Shown here piece by piece: positions 9,709 through 17,024 of a DNA stretch of 64,000 nt. Numbering within the stretch: the first letter of the stretch is position 1; every line of letters starts with the position of its first letter. The notes beneath the pieces are model-generated. The model worked only from the letters and a program-made list of their open reading frames with translations. It had not been told where the DNA came from and did no database searches. A program made the position numbers and the translations under genes. The stretch is from JBHEBG01 sp046557915 (GTDB lineage: Bacteria > Bacteroidota > Bacteroidia > Flavobacteriales > Flavobacteriaceae), in contig NZ_JBHEBG010000004.1 in the NCBI RefSeq assembly GCF_046557915.1, positions 62,001 through 126,000 on the forward strand, given 5' to 3'.

Positions 9709-10608
9709 TTATAATCCGTTGACAAGTTGTTCAATGGAGTTGAACACCTCTATGGACTTGGGCAGATGCTCAGGGGTAATATGTTGCACCTGGTGGCCAA
9801 GTATCCAAAGTTTATAATTTCCTTTTTGATTAATTCCTTTACCAAACTGCTGCAGATATTTATTTATTTTGTCTTTGGACGGTTCAACGGTAAAGTAAGA
9901 CACAAAATTAAGATCGTCGTAATACTTAAGAAGATCTTGCAAGCTGTCTATGGGAACTGTCTGCCCTAGATAGATGGCCTTGTAGCCTCTAAGTACAATT
10001 TCATAGTTAATAAATAACAGGCCAATTTCATGAATTTCATTTTCTGGCAAAAACAGCACAAAAGTCTTGTCCCTTTTCGTAGGTGCCAAGATTTGTAGCT
10101 TTTCGGTATTGATAATTATCTTCTGCTTTATAAGACTGGTAATAAAATGCTCATGGGCCGGACTTATGGTATCTGTTTGCCATAGTAGCCCCAGTTCGTT
10201 CAACAGGGGTATAAAAACCTGTTTAAAAATATCCCGAAAAGAAAACTCCGACAAAAGACCGTTGTAGGTATTGAAAAACAAACTTTGGTCAAAATTGATC
10301 ATAGAAAGTTTAAAAGCGTTCAGGGCATGATCTTCAACGCTGTTTTTAGAGACAATTTCCCTTACAAGCACAGGAATATCCTTTTCCGGTATGCGGGCAA
10401 TCTTGGATATCTTATAACCATTACTGTAAAGCATGGTAATGTTCAATAATTTCTGCAGGCTACTTAAACTGTAGGTTCTGATGTTGGTACTGGTGCGTTC
10501 CGGTGACAAGAGGTCGTATCTTTTTTCCCAAATTCTAATGGTATGAGCCTTTATGCCCGATAGGTTTTCCAAATCCCGAATGCTAAACGATTTTTTAACG
10601 TTGTTCAT
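9709..10608 (-). CDS. CarH-like MerR regulator with adenosylcobalamin-binding light-sensor domain
   Basis: I choose the ATG at 10608 because a -7-like box (TAGGTTTG, 10637-10630) would overlap the alternative start at 10632. The N-terminal MerR winged helix reads 'FSIRDLENLSGIKAHTIRIWEKRY'-like text (about 6-75). The C-terminal half matches the B12-sensor architecture of CarH: W143 followed nine residues later by E153-H154 (the Wx9EH motif), then E-x-H193-x-x-G, a variant of DxHxxG carrying the cobalt-ligating His. CarH proteins are AdoCbl-dependent dark repressors of carotenoid genes. This gene is the first in the crtI-crtB-crtZ operon, which fits that role. Light response is inferred, not shown. 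Confidence 0.85.
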   Translation of the reverse strand: MNNVKKSFSIRDLENLSGIKAHTIRIWEKRYDLLSPERTSTNIRTYSLSSLQKLLNITMLYSNGYKISKIARIPEKDIPVLVREIVSKNSVEDHALNAFKLSMINFDQSLFFNTYNGLLSEFSFRDIFKQVFIPLLNELGLLWQTDTISPAHEHFITSLIKQKIIINTEKLQILAPTKRDKTFVLFLPENEIHEIGLLFINYEIVLRGYKAIYLGQTVPIDSLQDLLKYYDDLNFVSYFTVEPSKDKINKYLQQFGKGINQKGNYKLWILGHQVQHITPEHLPKSIEVFNSIEQLVNGL

Positions 10609-10629
10609 GTTTTTTATAAAACTGTTAAA

Positions 10630-10637
10630 CAAACCTA
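10630..10637 (-). promoter_or_regulatory. Putative -7 box of the carH-like/crt operon
   Basis: On the minus strand this reads TAGGTTTG, a perfect match to the Bacteroidota -7 consensus TAnnTTTG, 22 nt before the ATG at 10608. I see no TTG at proper -33 spacing, so the call is tentative. Confidence 0.4.
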
Positions 10638-10755
10638 CAAATAAAACCTGATAAGGTGAAAAACCGAAAGTTAAAGTTTAACAAAATAATCCATAAATGA
10701 TAATATTTTAATGGCTTAGCCTAAAATTCCGTAGTTATACTATTAATTAATATAT

Positions 10756-10772
10756 TTATGTGTAACACATAA
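10756..10772. promoter_or_regulatory. Inverted repeat TTATGTG-TAA-CACATAA
   Basis: A perfect 7-bp inverted repeat with a 3-nt centre lies in the intergenic region between the carH-like gene and the broken oxidoreductase, 13 nt before the latter's ATG. It looks like an operator for a dimeric regulator. It could serve the rightward (now broken) oxidoreductase/DUF1080 unit or the crt operon. Confidence 0.4.
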
Positions 10773-10785
10773 GTGCTACAAGAAA

Positions 10786-11206
10786 ATGTCTAAAAAAGCC
10801 ATACAAACAAGAAAACAGTTTTTAAAAACCTTAGGGGGCGGATACAGTGGCCATTGCCGGCGCACCCTCCATTATTACGGCTAACTCGGGGCCAAAGGGC
10901 ATTTACATGCCCAGACCAAAATACACGGCCAACGATATGGTTCAAATAGCATTGATCGGTGCTTGGGGCATGGGCCGTAAAAACATGCTACCACAGGAAG
11001 AGATCGTTTATGAAGCGGAAAAAGGGTATAAAGAGGCGCACTATGACCATTTTGCCAATTGGTTTACAGCAATACGGGGTGGAAAAAGTGTGGCGGAAGA
11101 TGCGGTATTTGGCTATGGGGCCGCTGCACCTGCGTTAGCTTGTAATGATAGTTATTTTGAGGATTCCGCTATAAGGTGGGACCCGGTAAACATGAAAAAA
11201 ATATAA
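10786..11206 (+). pseudogene. Gfo/Idh/MocA-family oxidoreductase, frameshifted and internally deleted
   Basis: The reading frame opens at 10786 as M-S-K-K-A-I-Q-T-R-K-Q-F-L-K-T-L-G, a Tat-type signal as in exported Gfo/Idh/MocA oxidoreductases. It shifts frame at a run of five G (about 10833-10837). Removing one G restores L-G-A-D-T-V-A-I-A-G-A-P. After the N-terminal Rossmann start ('IALIGAWGMG') the text jumps straight to the family's C-terminal tail ('EIVYEAEKGYKEAHYDHFANWFTAIRGG ... RWDPVN'). Most of the usual roughly 450 residues are therefore gone. Two independent lesions make this a clear pseudogene. It is followed by the DUF1080 gene that usually accompanies this family. Confidence 0.85.
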
Positions 11207-11210
11207 ATTA

Positions 11211-11930
11211 ATGGTTATGCGAAGAATACTAGTGTTGGTTTGTATGTTGTCTATGGTTGTGGCATGCAAACAAAACAAAAAAGAATCACAAGTTGTTGAA
11301 AAATCTACGCCCGAAACGATAGAAAATGAATGGATTTCGCTAATGGGCGCAGATCAGTGGCGCGGCTACAATCAAGATTCCCTACCAGGAAACTGGGTGA
11401 TCAAAGACGATATTATTGAGTGTTTTGGGACAGCAGGGGATGTAGGCGGAGATATCATAAGCACCGAACAATATGATAATTTTGAATTTAGCTTGGAATG
11501 GAAAATAAGCAAGGGAGGAAATAGTGGTATTTTTTACCATGTTGTGGAGGATACCATTTACCATTCACCCTATCAGACAGGGCCGGAATATCAGATTTTG
11601 GATGATGAGGGTTTTCCGGACCCCTTAGAGGATTGGCAGACGGCAGGATCTAATTATGCCATGCATCCTACCAATTCCAATAAGGTGCTAAAACCTGTTG
11701 GCGAATGGAATAGTACCCGGGTAATTTTTAACAAAGGGAAGGTAGAGCATTGGCTAAATGGAGAAAAGGTAGTGGAGTTCGATAAATTTTCGGATGATTG
11801 GAAGGCCAAACGCAATAGTGGCAAATGGAACGATTATCCAGATTACGGTAACGTAGAGAACGGGTATCTTGGTCTGCAAGACCATGGTGCTGGTGTATGG
11901 TTTAGAAATGTGAAGGTACGGAGGTTATAA
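11211..11930 (+). CDS. DUF1080 (3-keto-disaccharide hydrolase-like) lipoprotein
   Basis: This 239-residue lipoprotein has lipobox V-V-A-C. It carries one DUF1080 domain, a concanavalin-like beta-sandwich recognised by 'FEFSLEWKISKGGNSGIFYHV', 'YQTGPEYQILDD' and the closing 'GYLGLQDHGAGVWFRNVKVR'. Relatives act on 3-keto-glycosides together with Gfo/Idh/MocA dehydrogenases. The partner here, 4 nt upstream, is a pseudogene, so this copy may be an orphan. A second ATG at 11217 could be the start. It converges with the DadA-like gene, 1 nt away. Confidence 0.88.
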   Translation: MVMRRILVLVCMLSMVVACKQNKKESQVVEKSTPETIENEWISLMGADQWRGYNQDSLPGNWVIKDDIIECFGTAGDVGGDIISTEQYDNFEFSLEWKISKGGNSGIFYHVVEDTIYHSPYQTGPEYQILDDEGFPDPLEDWQTAGSNYAMHPTNSNKVLKPVGEWNSTRVIFNKGKVEHWLNGEKVVEFDKFSDDWKAKRNSGKWNDYPDYGNVENGYLGLQDHGAGVWFRNVKVRRL

Positions 11931-11931
11931 A

Positions 11932-13182
11932 TTAAAACTTTCGTTCTGGATGAAACCCGGATATATCCATGGATAGTTTACTATCGGATATAATCTCAGA
12001 AATCAATTTTCCAGTGGCGGGCCCCAAACTCCACCCCATCATTGCGTGGCCGGTGGCTATCGTTAAGTTGTCAAATTTCGAAGTTTTTCCAATGTAGGGC
12101 AATCCATCTGGTGAAACTGGTCGCAATCCACATTTGGCGGCACTTATTTCAGTTTCTGAAATTTCGAGTCCATTATAATAGCTGCCTGCCGCGTGGGCAA
12201 TGGCCCTTACCCTGTTGGTCTTTATTTTATGGTTTATCCCTGACAGTTCCATAGTACCTGCAAATCTTGTAAATTCTTTCATGGGGGTTACGGCCACTTT
12301 GGCTTCCATTAATATGGCAGGAAGTATAACATCCGTAGGTCTCTTAACATTGATGCGATACCCTTTACCGGCTTGCAAATTAATTTTGAGCCGAAGTTTT
12401 TTTGCCAAGTTCTGGCTCCATGAACCAGCGGCGATAATAACATCATCCGCTTCGTAGCTCCCCTTGTTGGTGATCACCTTCGAAATCTTTTTGTTTTGAA
12501 AGGTAAAATCGATCGCTTCTTCCCTCAATTTAAAATCTACCCCATTTTCCGAAAGATATCGTTTTAGATTTTGCATAATTTCATTTGGCGAAGTATGCGC
12601 ATCGCACAGGTAATGTACGGCACCATCTATCTCATCACTTAAGTTAGGCTGCAAGGTATTGAGTTGGTCTTTCGTAAGTTCGCGTACTTCCAAACCTTCG
12701 TCCTTAGCGCGTAAGGCTACCTCTTTTTCATGATTTCCCTCCTTGGTCGTTTTGTAAAGCATTAAAAGGCCTTTTTTCTCCAATTGAAAGTTACCCAGAT
12801 TACCGGAGGCATGCATATCTCCATATAAGTCCATACTAAGGAGGTTTATGTCCTTTATCAATGGAATGGCTTTTTCTACATGTGAAGAAGTAGAGGAGCG
12901 ACTAAAATACCAGGCCCACTTAAGGAAATCCATATCCAATCGTGGTTGCATATAAAACGGACTGGCACTTTTAAACATCCACTTAATGCCCTTGGCCATC
13001 ATACCAGGTGATGCTAAAGGGATGATATGACTTGGAGTAAGATAACCTGCGTTAACGTAGGAAGCACCCCCGTCCATTTCAGATTTGTCTATTACGGTTA
13101 CTTCGTAACCCAGTTCCGATAAATAGTAGGCACAACTTAGACCTACAATTCCTCCGCCGATAATAATAGTTTTTTTACCCAT
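11932..13182 (-). CDS. DadA-type FAD-dependent amino-acid dehydrogenase
   Basis: This 416-residue D-amino-acid oxidase-fold flavoprotein starts with the FAD-binding I-I-I-G-G-G-I-V-G-L-S-C-A-Y-Y. It has the DadA-like 'GGASYVNAGYLTPSHIIPLASPGM' region after the cofactor loop and the C-terminal 'GLRPVSPDGLPYIG' motif. Members oxidise D-amino acids (or D-hydroxyproline) to 2-oxo acids and feed electrons to the respiratory chain. Substrate cannot be read from sequence. It is monocistronic. Just upstream lies a strong hairpin (13257-13299) that abuts the accessory islet. Confidence 0.85.
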   Translation of the reverse strand: MGKKTIIIGGGIVGLSCAYYLSELGYEVTVIDKSEMDGGASYVNAGYLTPSHIIPLASPGMMAKGIKWMFKSASPFYMQPRLDMDFLKWAWYFSRSSTSSHVEKAIPLIKDINLLSMDLYGDMHASGNLGNFQLEKKGLLMLYKTTKEGNHEKEVALRAKDEGLEVRELTKDQLNTLQPNLSDEIDGAVHYLCDAHTSPNEIMQNLKRYLSENGVDFKLREEAIDFTFQNKKISKVITNKGSYEADDVIIAAGSWSQNLAKKLRLKINLQAGKGYRINVKRPTDVILPAILMEAKVAVTPMKEFTRFAGTMELSGINHKIKTNRVRAIAHAAGSYYNGLEISETEISAAKCGLRPVSPDGLPYIGKTSKFDNLTIATGHAMMGWSLGPATGKLISEIISDSKLSMDISGFHPERKF

Positions 13183-13256
13183 TTATTTCAACTAGCGCCT
13201 GTTCTTTTGTTGCAATTAATCATTCGAAGTTAATGATAAAGTAAATATTGGAAAAC

Positions 13257-13299
13257 AAAAAAACCGCTGTTCCTAAAAGTTTAGGTTTTCAGCGGTTTT
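13257..13299 (-). terminator. Strong terminator; probably the ancestral terminator of tRNA-Leu
   Basis: On the minus strand, CAAAACCGCTG pairs with CAGCGGTTTTTTTG, with a second inner 6-bp stem (CCTAAA/TTTAGG). The U-tract is strong in the minus direction. It touches a 10-bp sequence (13298-13307) that is repeated at the 3' end of tRNA-Leu at 16818-16827. Bringing the two copies together would put this terminator directly behind the tRNA. Today it can end the islet's minus-strand operon. Confidence 0.8.
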
Positions 13300-13307
13300 G
13301 TGCCCAC
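13298..13307. repeat. Distal 10-bp direct repeat of the tRNA-Leu islet (putative att)
   Basis: TTGTGCCCAC here is identical to 16818-16827, where it covers the discriminator base and six acceptor-stem bases of tRNA-Leu plus three flanking bases. The pair brackets about 3.5 kb of accessory DNA, as tRNA-targeting integrases leave behind. No integrase gene is present between them. Ten bases alone could be chance; the terminator geometry supports it. Confidence 0.55.
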
Positions 13308-13421
13308 TTGCTGCCTTAAGGGAAATCGATTGTTGGCGTAGGTTGGACGGAGATTGTCTTCGTAATCTGGATTTTTATCCGTGACGAATGGTTTGCCAAA
13401 CATGGGTCAGGGGTCTATATA

Positions 13422-13446
13422 AATCGACTTGCCCTTGGGCTCGATT
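13422..13446. other. Hairpin in non-coding part of the islet
   Basis: AATCGA (13422-13427) pairs with TCGATT (13441-13446), enclosing GCCC-TT-GGGC (13431-13440). It lacks a U-tract and so is not a standard terminator. The surrounding stretch 13308-13474 has no convincing gene. It could be a recombination or RNA element of the islet. Confidence 0.35.
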
Positions 13447-13474
13447 CACGCGGCCTTAGACCGTCCGACGATGA

Positions 13475-13693
13475 GGACGGGTCCGAGAGTTCTCCGCCCA
13501 TAAGCATGGAAACACATTCGACCTGGAGCCTGTAAACGGTAAGCATAGGGAGTTTTTCGCGTTTGTGCATGACCTTATAAGGCAAGGCAAGCTAAAGAAG
13601 ATAAACACCTTGGAGGATTTTGAGGATACTTTGACATGGACACATGCGGGGTATATGAACACCGATGAAAGACCATTAATCATTAAACCATGA
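13475..13693 (+). pseudogene. Remnant of a small hydrolase, M15-peptidase-like
   Basis: The frame is open from 13475 (after a TGA) to the TGA at 13691-13693, with no plausible start, so the 5' part is missing. The 72 residues include S-A-H-K-H-G-N-T-F-D-L and, 45 or so residues later, T-W-T-H-A-G-Y. This spacing recalls the SxHxxGxxxD ... WxH zinc motifs of M15 D-Ala-D-Ala peptidases and phage endolysins. The stop overlaps the next gene's ATG (ATGA), as in a functional operon. M15 assignment is by motif only. Confidence 0.5.
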
Positions 13694-14031
13694 GCTTTAA
13701 AAATTTATCGGAAAATCTAATAATAGTAATCGTTTCCGCATTGGTGGGAGGATTAATAGGCTATATGGCATCAAAGGAGGCGAACAAACAGGTCGTGGCA
13801 TAGTTGACCCCTACGATCGAAAGGGCCATCGACAAGGAGAGCATCAAAAATGAAATAAAGAACGAGATCCAAATCGATAAGATCAAAAAATCCGATAGTA
13901 TCACGATCACTTTGGACCCTACCAACAATCAGAAATCCATTAATGCTTTTTCTGGTAAGGACTGCATCCCTTTAAAATTACTTTCCGATAGGGAAAAACG
14001 TAAACTTAAAAGGAACGGTTATCTAAGGTAG
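13690..14031 (+). pseudogene. Single-pass membrane protein interrupted by an in-frame TAG
   Basis: An ATG at 13690 opens 37 codons encoding one membrane helix ('LIIVIVSALVGGLIGYMA') and stops at TAG 13801-13803. The same frame continues at once for 75 codons of highly charged text ('IERAIDKESIKNEIKNEI') to the TAG at 14029-14031. A CAG to TAG change would explain this: one protein of about 113 residues, N-terminal anchor plus soluble tail. Together with the truncated neighbour it suggests a decaying lysis-like or envelope cassette. Translation of the second part from TTG at 13804 is possible but less likely. Confidence 0.55.
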
Positions 14032-14049
14032 CTTATTGAGTTATTTTCA

Positions 14050-14265
14050 TCATCTTTTCAACCTTTTGGAAAAATGAAACAAACCTATGGCAAGTAACAA
14101 AATTGTCATTAAAACAGGCAATAGATGGTATTCAAATATTAGATATACATCCTTTACATGAAGGTCTATCAAAAAATCACCCTTGAACAATGCAATAGAC
14201 CAAAGAGCCAAAGAAATTACGGCAATAATCATCATTAACTTTTTTATAGGACAAAATTTGATCAT
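14050..14265 (-). CDS. Small two-helix membrane protein, unknown function
   Basis: This 71-residue protein has two hydrophobic segments (about 10-27 and 45-63) and a basic C-terminus (S-K-R-L-K-R). I do not recognise it. It is the last gene of a four-gene minus-strand operon in the islet, 3 nt after the preceding gene, and the DNA is visibly AT-rich. It could be an accessory or immunity-type membrane protein; this is inferred only from position. Confidence 0.55.
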   Translation of the reverse strand: MIKFCPIKKLMMIIAVISLALWSIALFKGDFLIDLHVKDVYLIFEYHLLPVLMTILLLAIGLFHFSKRLKR

Positions 14266-14268
14266 ACT

Positions 14269-14472
14269 TCATTGATTATGCATATGCTTGACTGCTTTTG
14301 TAACATTAAATACTAAATATATTCCTGTCATCACCGTTAGCAAAACTATGATGATGTCAATTAAACTAAAAACATAATGATTAGCATGGAATCCAATAGA
14401 AAATGACCTATCTCCATATAAAAGGGCAATAAGCAAAACACAAAACAATAAAATGTTGATTTTTAGATTCAT
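14269..14472 (-). CDS. Small two-helix membrane protein, unknown function
   Basis: This 67-residue protein has hydrophobic segments at about 5-20 and 34-55, with a His-containing tail (K-H-M-H-N-Q). It resembles the next small membrane protein (14050-14265) in size and topology, though not obviously in sequence. It lies 2 nt after the 186-residue gene and 3 nt before the next, so translation is probably coupled. The family is not recognised. Confidence 0.55.
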   Translation of the reverse strand: MNLKINILLFCVLLIALLYGDRSFSIGFHANHYVFSLIDIIIVLLTVMTGIYLVFNVTKAVKHMHNQ

Positions 14473-14474
14473 AA

Positions 14475-15035
14475 TTAAAATGTTTGACTATTAAAAAGAA
14501 CGTTGAAATATGTGAATTTACCCATACGAATATCATCAAAGTTAATATCTGGAACCTTTTTCCTGATTAAATCCAATGGCAATTTCTTCAACTCATGCTT
14601 ATTGGCAATTTTACATATTCCATTAACAAAATCTGCTTGATCAAATTCAACTTTTGAAATCATTAGATACCTATTCGAATTGTCGACTTCTTTGGATTGA
14701 AAATATTGTATAGAAAAATATGGAGCAATTATACTTTTATAAAACTTCAAAATTAAAACCTTATCTCCAATATTCTTTATGAACTCAAAAGTAAAGCATC
14801 TGTCTTGCCAGTCAAAATATGTGGCATCATTAAAATCAAATTCCTTAGCTCCCAAAAGTTTCAATTCTTCAATCAATCCAACAATGTTCTTGGAATAAGG
14901 TTTGTTATGTCTTTCAATTTTGTCTAATAGTTTTCTATGCTGTTTTGATAAGATATAAGAGTCTTTATCGGAAATGCTGTCAACATTTCGTGGGTAATGG
15001 TCATAGGCAATCAATATCAGCTCTTTTTCGATCAT
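14475..15035 (-). CDS. Hypothetical cytosolic protein of the islet operon
   Basis: This 186-residue protein has no signal peptide or membrane segment. It is rich in Lys, Asp and aromatic residues, with alternating beta-like text in the middle ('DRCFTFEFIKNIGDKVLILKFY'). I recognise no family. It sits 4 nt downstream of the modular lipoprotein gene and 2 nt upstream of the small membrane proteins. Size, acidity and position would suit an immunity-type partner of the lipoprotein, but no sequence motif proves this. Confidence 0.6.
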   Translation of the reverse strand: MIEKELILIAYDHYPRNVDSISDKDSYILSKQHRKLLDKIERHNKPYSKNIVGLIEELKLLGAKEFDFNDATYFDWQDRCFTFEFIKNIGDKVLILKFYKSIIAPYFSIQYFQSKEVDNSNRYLMISKVEFDQADFVNGICKIANKHELKKLPLDLIRKKVPDINFDDIRMGKFTYFNVLFNSQTF

Positions 15036-15039
15036 ATAG

Positions 15040-16326
15040 CTAATAGCAATTATCAGGAATCACACCGTAAGTCCTATATTGTGTCGCTCTTGTTGCCGAT
15101 GTCATATCATTAAAGTTCACTCTTCCCCCATTTGAAAATTCTCGAAACTCTTTTTTTAACTTTGATTGGAAATCTGAACGAAGAACACTGGTGGAATTTA
15201 CGACTATATTATGGTATTTTGAAATTACATCATCGATTGCATGGTTTATAGCTTTTGCTCCTATTTCTGCCGCTAAACCGGAAGGAATAGTTGTTCCATT
15301 GGCAAATTTTCTTGGCAATCCAAATTTGACAGGCTGAGTGAAGAGAATAGTGTGTTTTTTTCTGACCCGAACACCTCCTATTATCTGTAAAACGAAAATG
15401 TTGAATCTAATACCTATTACGGAAGATTCCTGCCAGTTAGCCCCTGTACTTCTAAAATCAAAACTTTTACAGCTAGGCGGAATATCCTTTATCTCATTAA
15501 TGGGAATACTAACCCATCCCTCTGGACAGACATTTGTCTCTTCTTTCCCAACAATTCCCGTTTTTTGGGTCTGTTTGTTAGAGGTCAATGGTGGCATATG
15601 GAATCTCCCGACCCCTGCGGTAACCGATCCCCTAGTTCTAGTTCTACTTACTGATATATGGGGACGTGTCACACTCACCGTTCCAGATGTATTGGAAGAC
15701 CCGGTAGTTGAGGAACCACCGCTAGACCCGGTAGATGTACCCGAACTATTATTGCCTACAACGGTATTGTTTTTCTTGCCGACATCTTGAAAGCATGCCA
15801 CGGGATTACCACTTTTTGAATTCAATCCAGTAGCTTGGGAAAACTCCGTAAAGGAATAGATGTTGACCGTACCATCGAACTCTTTGTTATCATCCTCAGC
15901 AAAACTTGATATATTTCCATTATTAAAATTATATTCCACGACAAAGGGAACTATAGGATTTCCGTCCGCTCTTTTGGTTACTACAAGATTGTAGAAGGTG
16001 GTAGGCGAAGGTTCGTCGGTATGGATGACTATTGTATAACTCTCATTGTTAACGGAATCCCTTAATTTCAACACGTCCTGCTCATCTAACCAAAACTTGG
16101 AATCCCCTTTCTTCGAATAGGACCTTGCTATATTCGATTTTCCCGACGCATCACTTAAGACTTGGGACAATTCGGGGACTGCACTAAAATCTACTTGTTC
16201 AACAAGAACATTGGATCGTCCCGTCTCCTGAACCTTATCCAATTGCAATGATTCTGTTTCACAAGAAAGAAAGAGTAGAAAAAGAAAAGCTGAAAACGTA
16301 AATTTTAGGAAAGACTGTTTTTTCAT
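15040..16326 (-). CDS. Modular lipoprotein with Ser/Gly linker and distinct C-terminal domain
   Basis: This 428-residue lipoprotein has lipobox L-F-L-S-C. Residues about 25-190 form an N-terminal domain ('FSAVPELSQVLSDASGK', 'YTIVIHTDEPSPTTFYNLVV'). Residues about 195-225 are an almost pure Ser/Gly/Thr/Asn linker. The C-terminal part (about 255-428) starts at 'CPEGWVSIPINEI' and ends in a Cys (P-D-N-C-Y). Proteins with this head and variable tails are, from memory, scattered in flavobacterial genomes without assigned function. It is the first gene of a four-gene operon inside a tRNA-associated islet. A contact-dependent or adhesive role is possible but unproven. Confidence 0.7.
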   Translation of the reverse strand: MKKQSFLKFTFSAFLFLLFLSCETESLQLDKVQETGRSNVLVEQVDFSAVPELSQVLSDASGKSNIARSYSKKGDSKFWLDEQDVLKLRDSVNNESYTIVIHTDEPSPTTFYNLVVTKRADGNPIVPFVVEYNFNNGNISSFAEDDNKEFDGTVNIYSFTEFSQATGLNSKSGNPVACFQDVGKKNNTVVGNNSSGTSTGSSGGSSTTGSSNTSGTVSVTRPHISVSRTRTRGSVTAGVGRFHMPPLTSNKQTQKTGIVGKEETNVCPEGWVSIPINEIKDIPPSCKSFDFRSTGANWQESSVIGIRFNIFVLQIIGGVRVRKKHTILFTQPVKFGLPRKFANGTTIPSGLAAEIGAKAINHAIDDVISKYHNIVVNSTSVLRSDFQSKLKKEFREFSNGGRVNFNDMTSATRATQYRTYGVIPDNCY

Positions 16327-16463
16327 GATAATGGTTGGAATAAATAGTTAATAAGTAAGTAGATTATTAGTGCCAATAATAAGAACTTTCCCTGAAAGTT
16401 AAATATATAAAAACCTCATAATCTTTAAGGTTTTTATGTGTTTCTGCAAAACGTGATCAGCTG

Positions 16464-16730
16464 ATGCAAATTTTTCCTTCGCCAACATTTAAAAAACCAC
16501 CTTGTCACAGGTGGCCGGACCTTACCGAACAGTGGGACGCGTTTTTGGAACACGGCAAGAAGTTGAGCCACTTCAAGAGTGTCGAATGCTTCTATTCCCT
16601 TTATACAATGGAAAATTTCTTTGTGGAGATCATAGAGGAACCCGTTAGCGGGGAGGGCCTTTTTCTCTCACCTTTCGTAACCGGAAAACGGCTTCAAAAG
16701 TACCTCGACGATATGGAGGTGAAGTTTTGA
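16464..16730 (+). CDS. Small hypothetical protein next to tRNA-Leu
   Basis: This 88-residue frame (ATG at 16464) has balanced composition and nothing coding opposite it. It includes 'YTMENFFVEIIEEP' and ends 'LQKYLDDMEVKF', a pattern I have seen in small flavobacterial proteins of unknown role. It is the tRNA-proximal gene of the islet and stands alone: 137 nt separate it from the lipoprotein gene, divergently, and 90 nt from the tRNA. No function can be assigned. Confidence 0.5.
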   Translation: MQIFPSPTFKKPPCHRWPDLTEQWDAFLEHGKKLSHFKSVECFYSLYTMENFFVEIIEEPVSGEGLFLSPFVTGKRLQKYLDDMEVKF

Positions 16731-16817
16731 ATTGACCATAAAAAAGGGAAAGAAAAGGAACAAAATTTCCCCCAATCTTTCCCCCATACCTTGGTAGGGC
16801 CTATAAAATCTACCTAG

Positions 16818-16827
16818 TTGTGCCCAC
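16818..16827. repeat. tRNA-proximal 10-bp direct repeat of the islet (putative att)
   Basis: TTGTGCCCAC overlaps the 3' end of tRNA-Leu(GAG) and matches 13298-13307 exactly. No terminator follows the tRNA on this side. The terminator is found next to the other copy, as expected if DNA was inserted between them. Confidence 0.55.
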
Positions 16828-16904
16828 GACTGGAGTCGAACCAGCACGTCCTTGCGAACACTACCCCCTCAAGGTAGCGCGTCTACCAATTCCGCCACGT
16901 GGGC
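16821..16904 (-). tRNA. tRNA-Leu(GAG)
   Basis: The minus strand folds as a class II tRNA of 84 nt. The acceptor is GCCCACG/CGTGGGC plus discriminator A. The D-arm is GCGG-type with AATTGGTAGA. The anticodon stem CTACC/GGTAG carries loop TTGAGGG, hence anticodon GAG. There is a variable arm, and the T-loop contains TTCGACT. CCA is not encoded. Its 3' end is used as the islet's junction. Confidence 0.93.
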
Positions 16905-17024
16905 ATCGGAAAAGCCTTTTTTGCTCGCGAGCGCAAATATAAAGAAGATTTTCAACACATTTTTACTTCACTCCTTTAAAGTTTGTGTTAAGACGCAATA
17001 GGAAAGAGAATCCTTCGATGGAGG

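Noticed and set aside
13460..13520. Degenerate hammerhead-like core (CCGACGA, GGAC/GTCC stem, GAGA, later GGAAAC)
   Set aside because: The invariant CUGANGA and GAAA are both changed and stems I and III do not form; most likely chance, partly within the coding remnant.
15338..15790. 150-codon plus-strand frame inside the islet lipoprotein gene
   Set aside because: Antisense of the Ser/Gly/Thr linker and tail region; no signal, motif or promoter.
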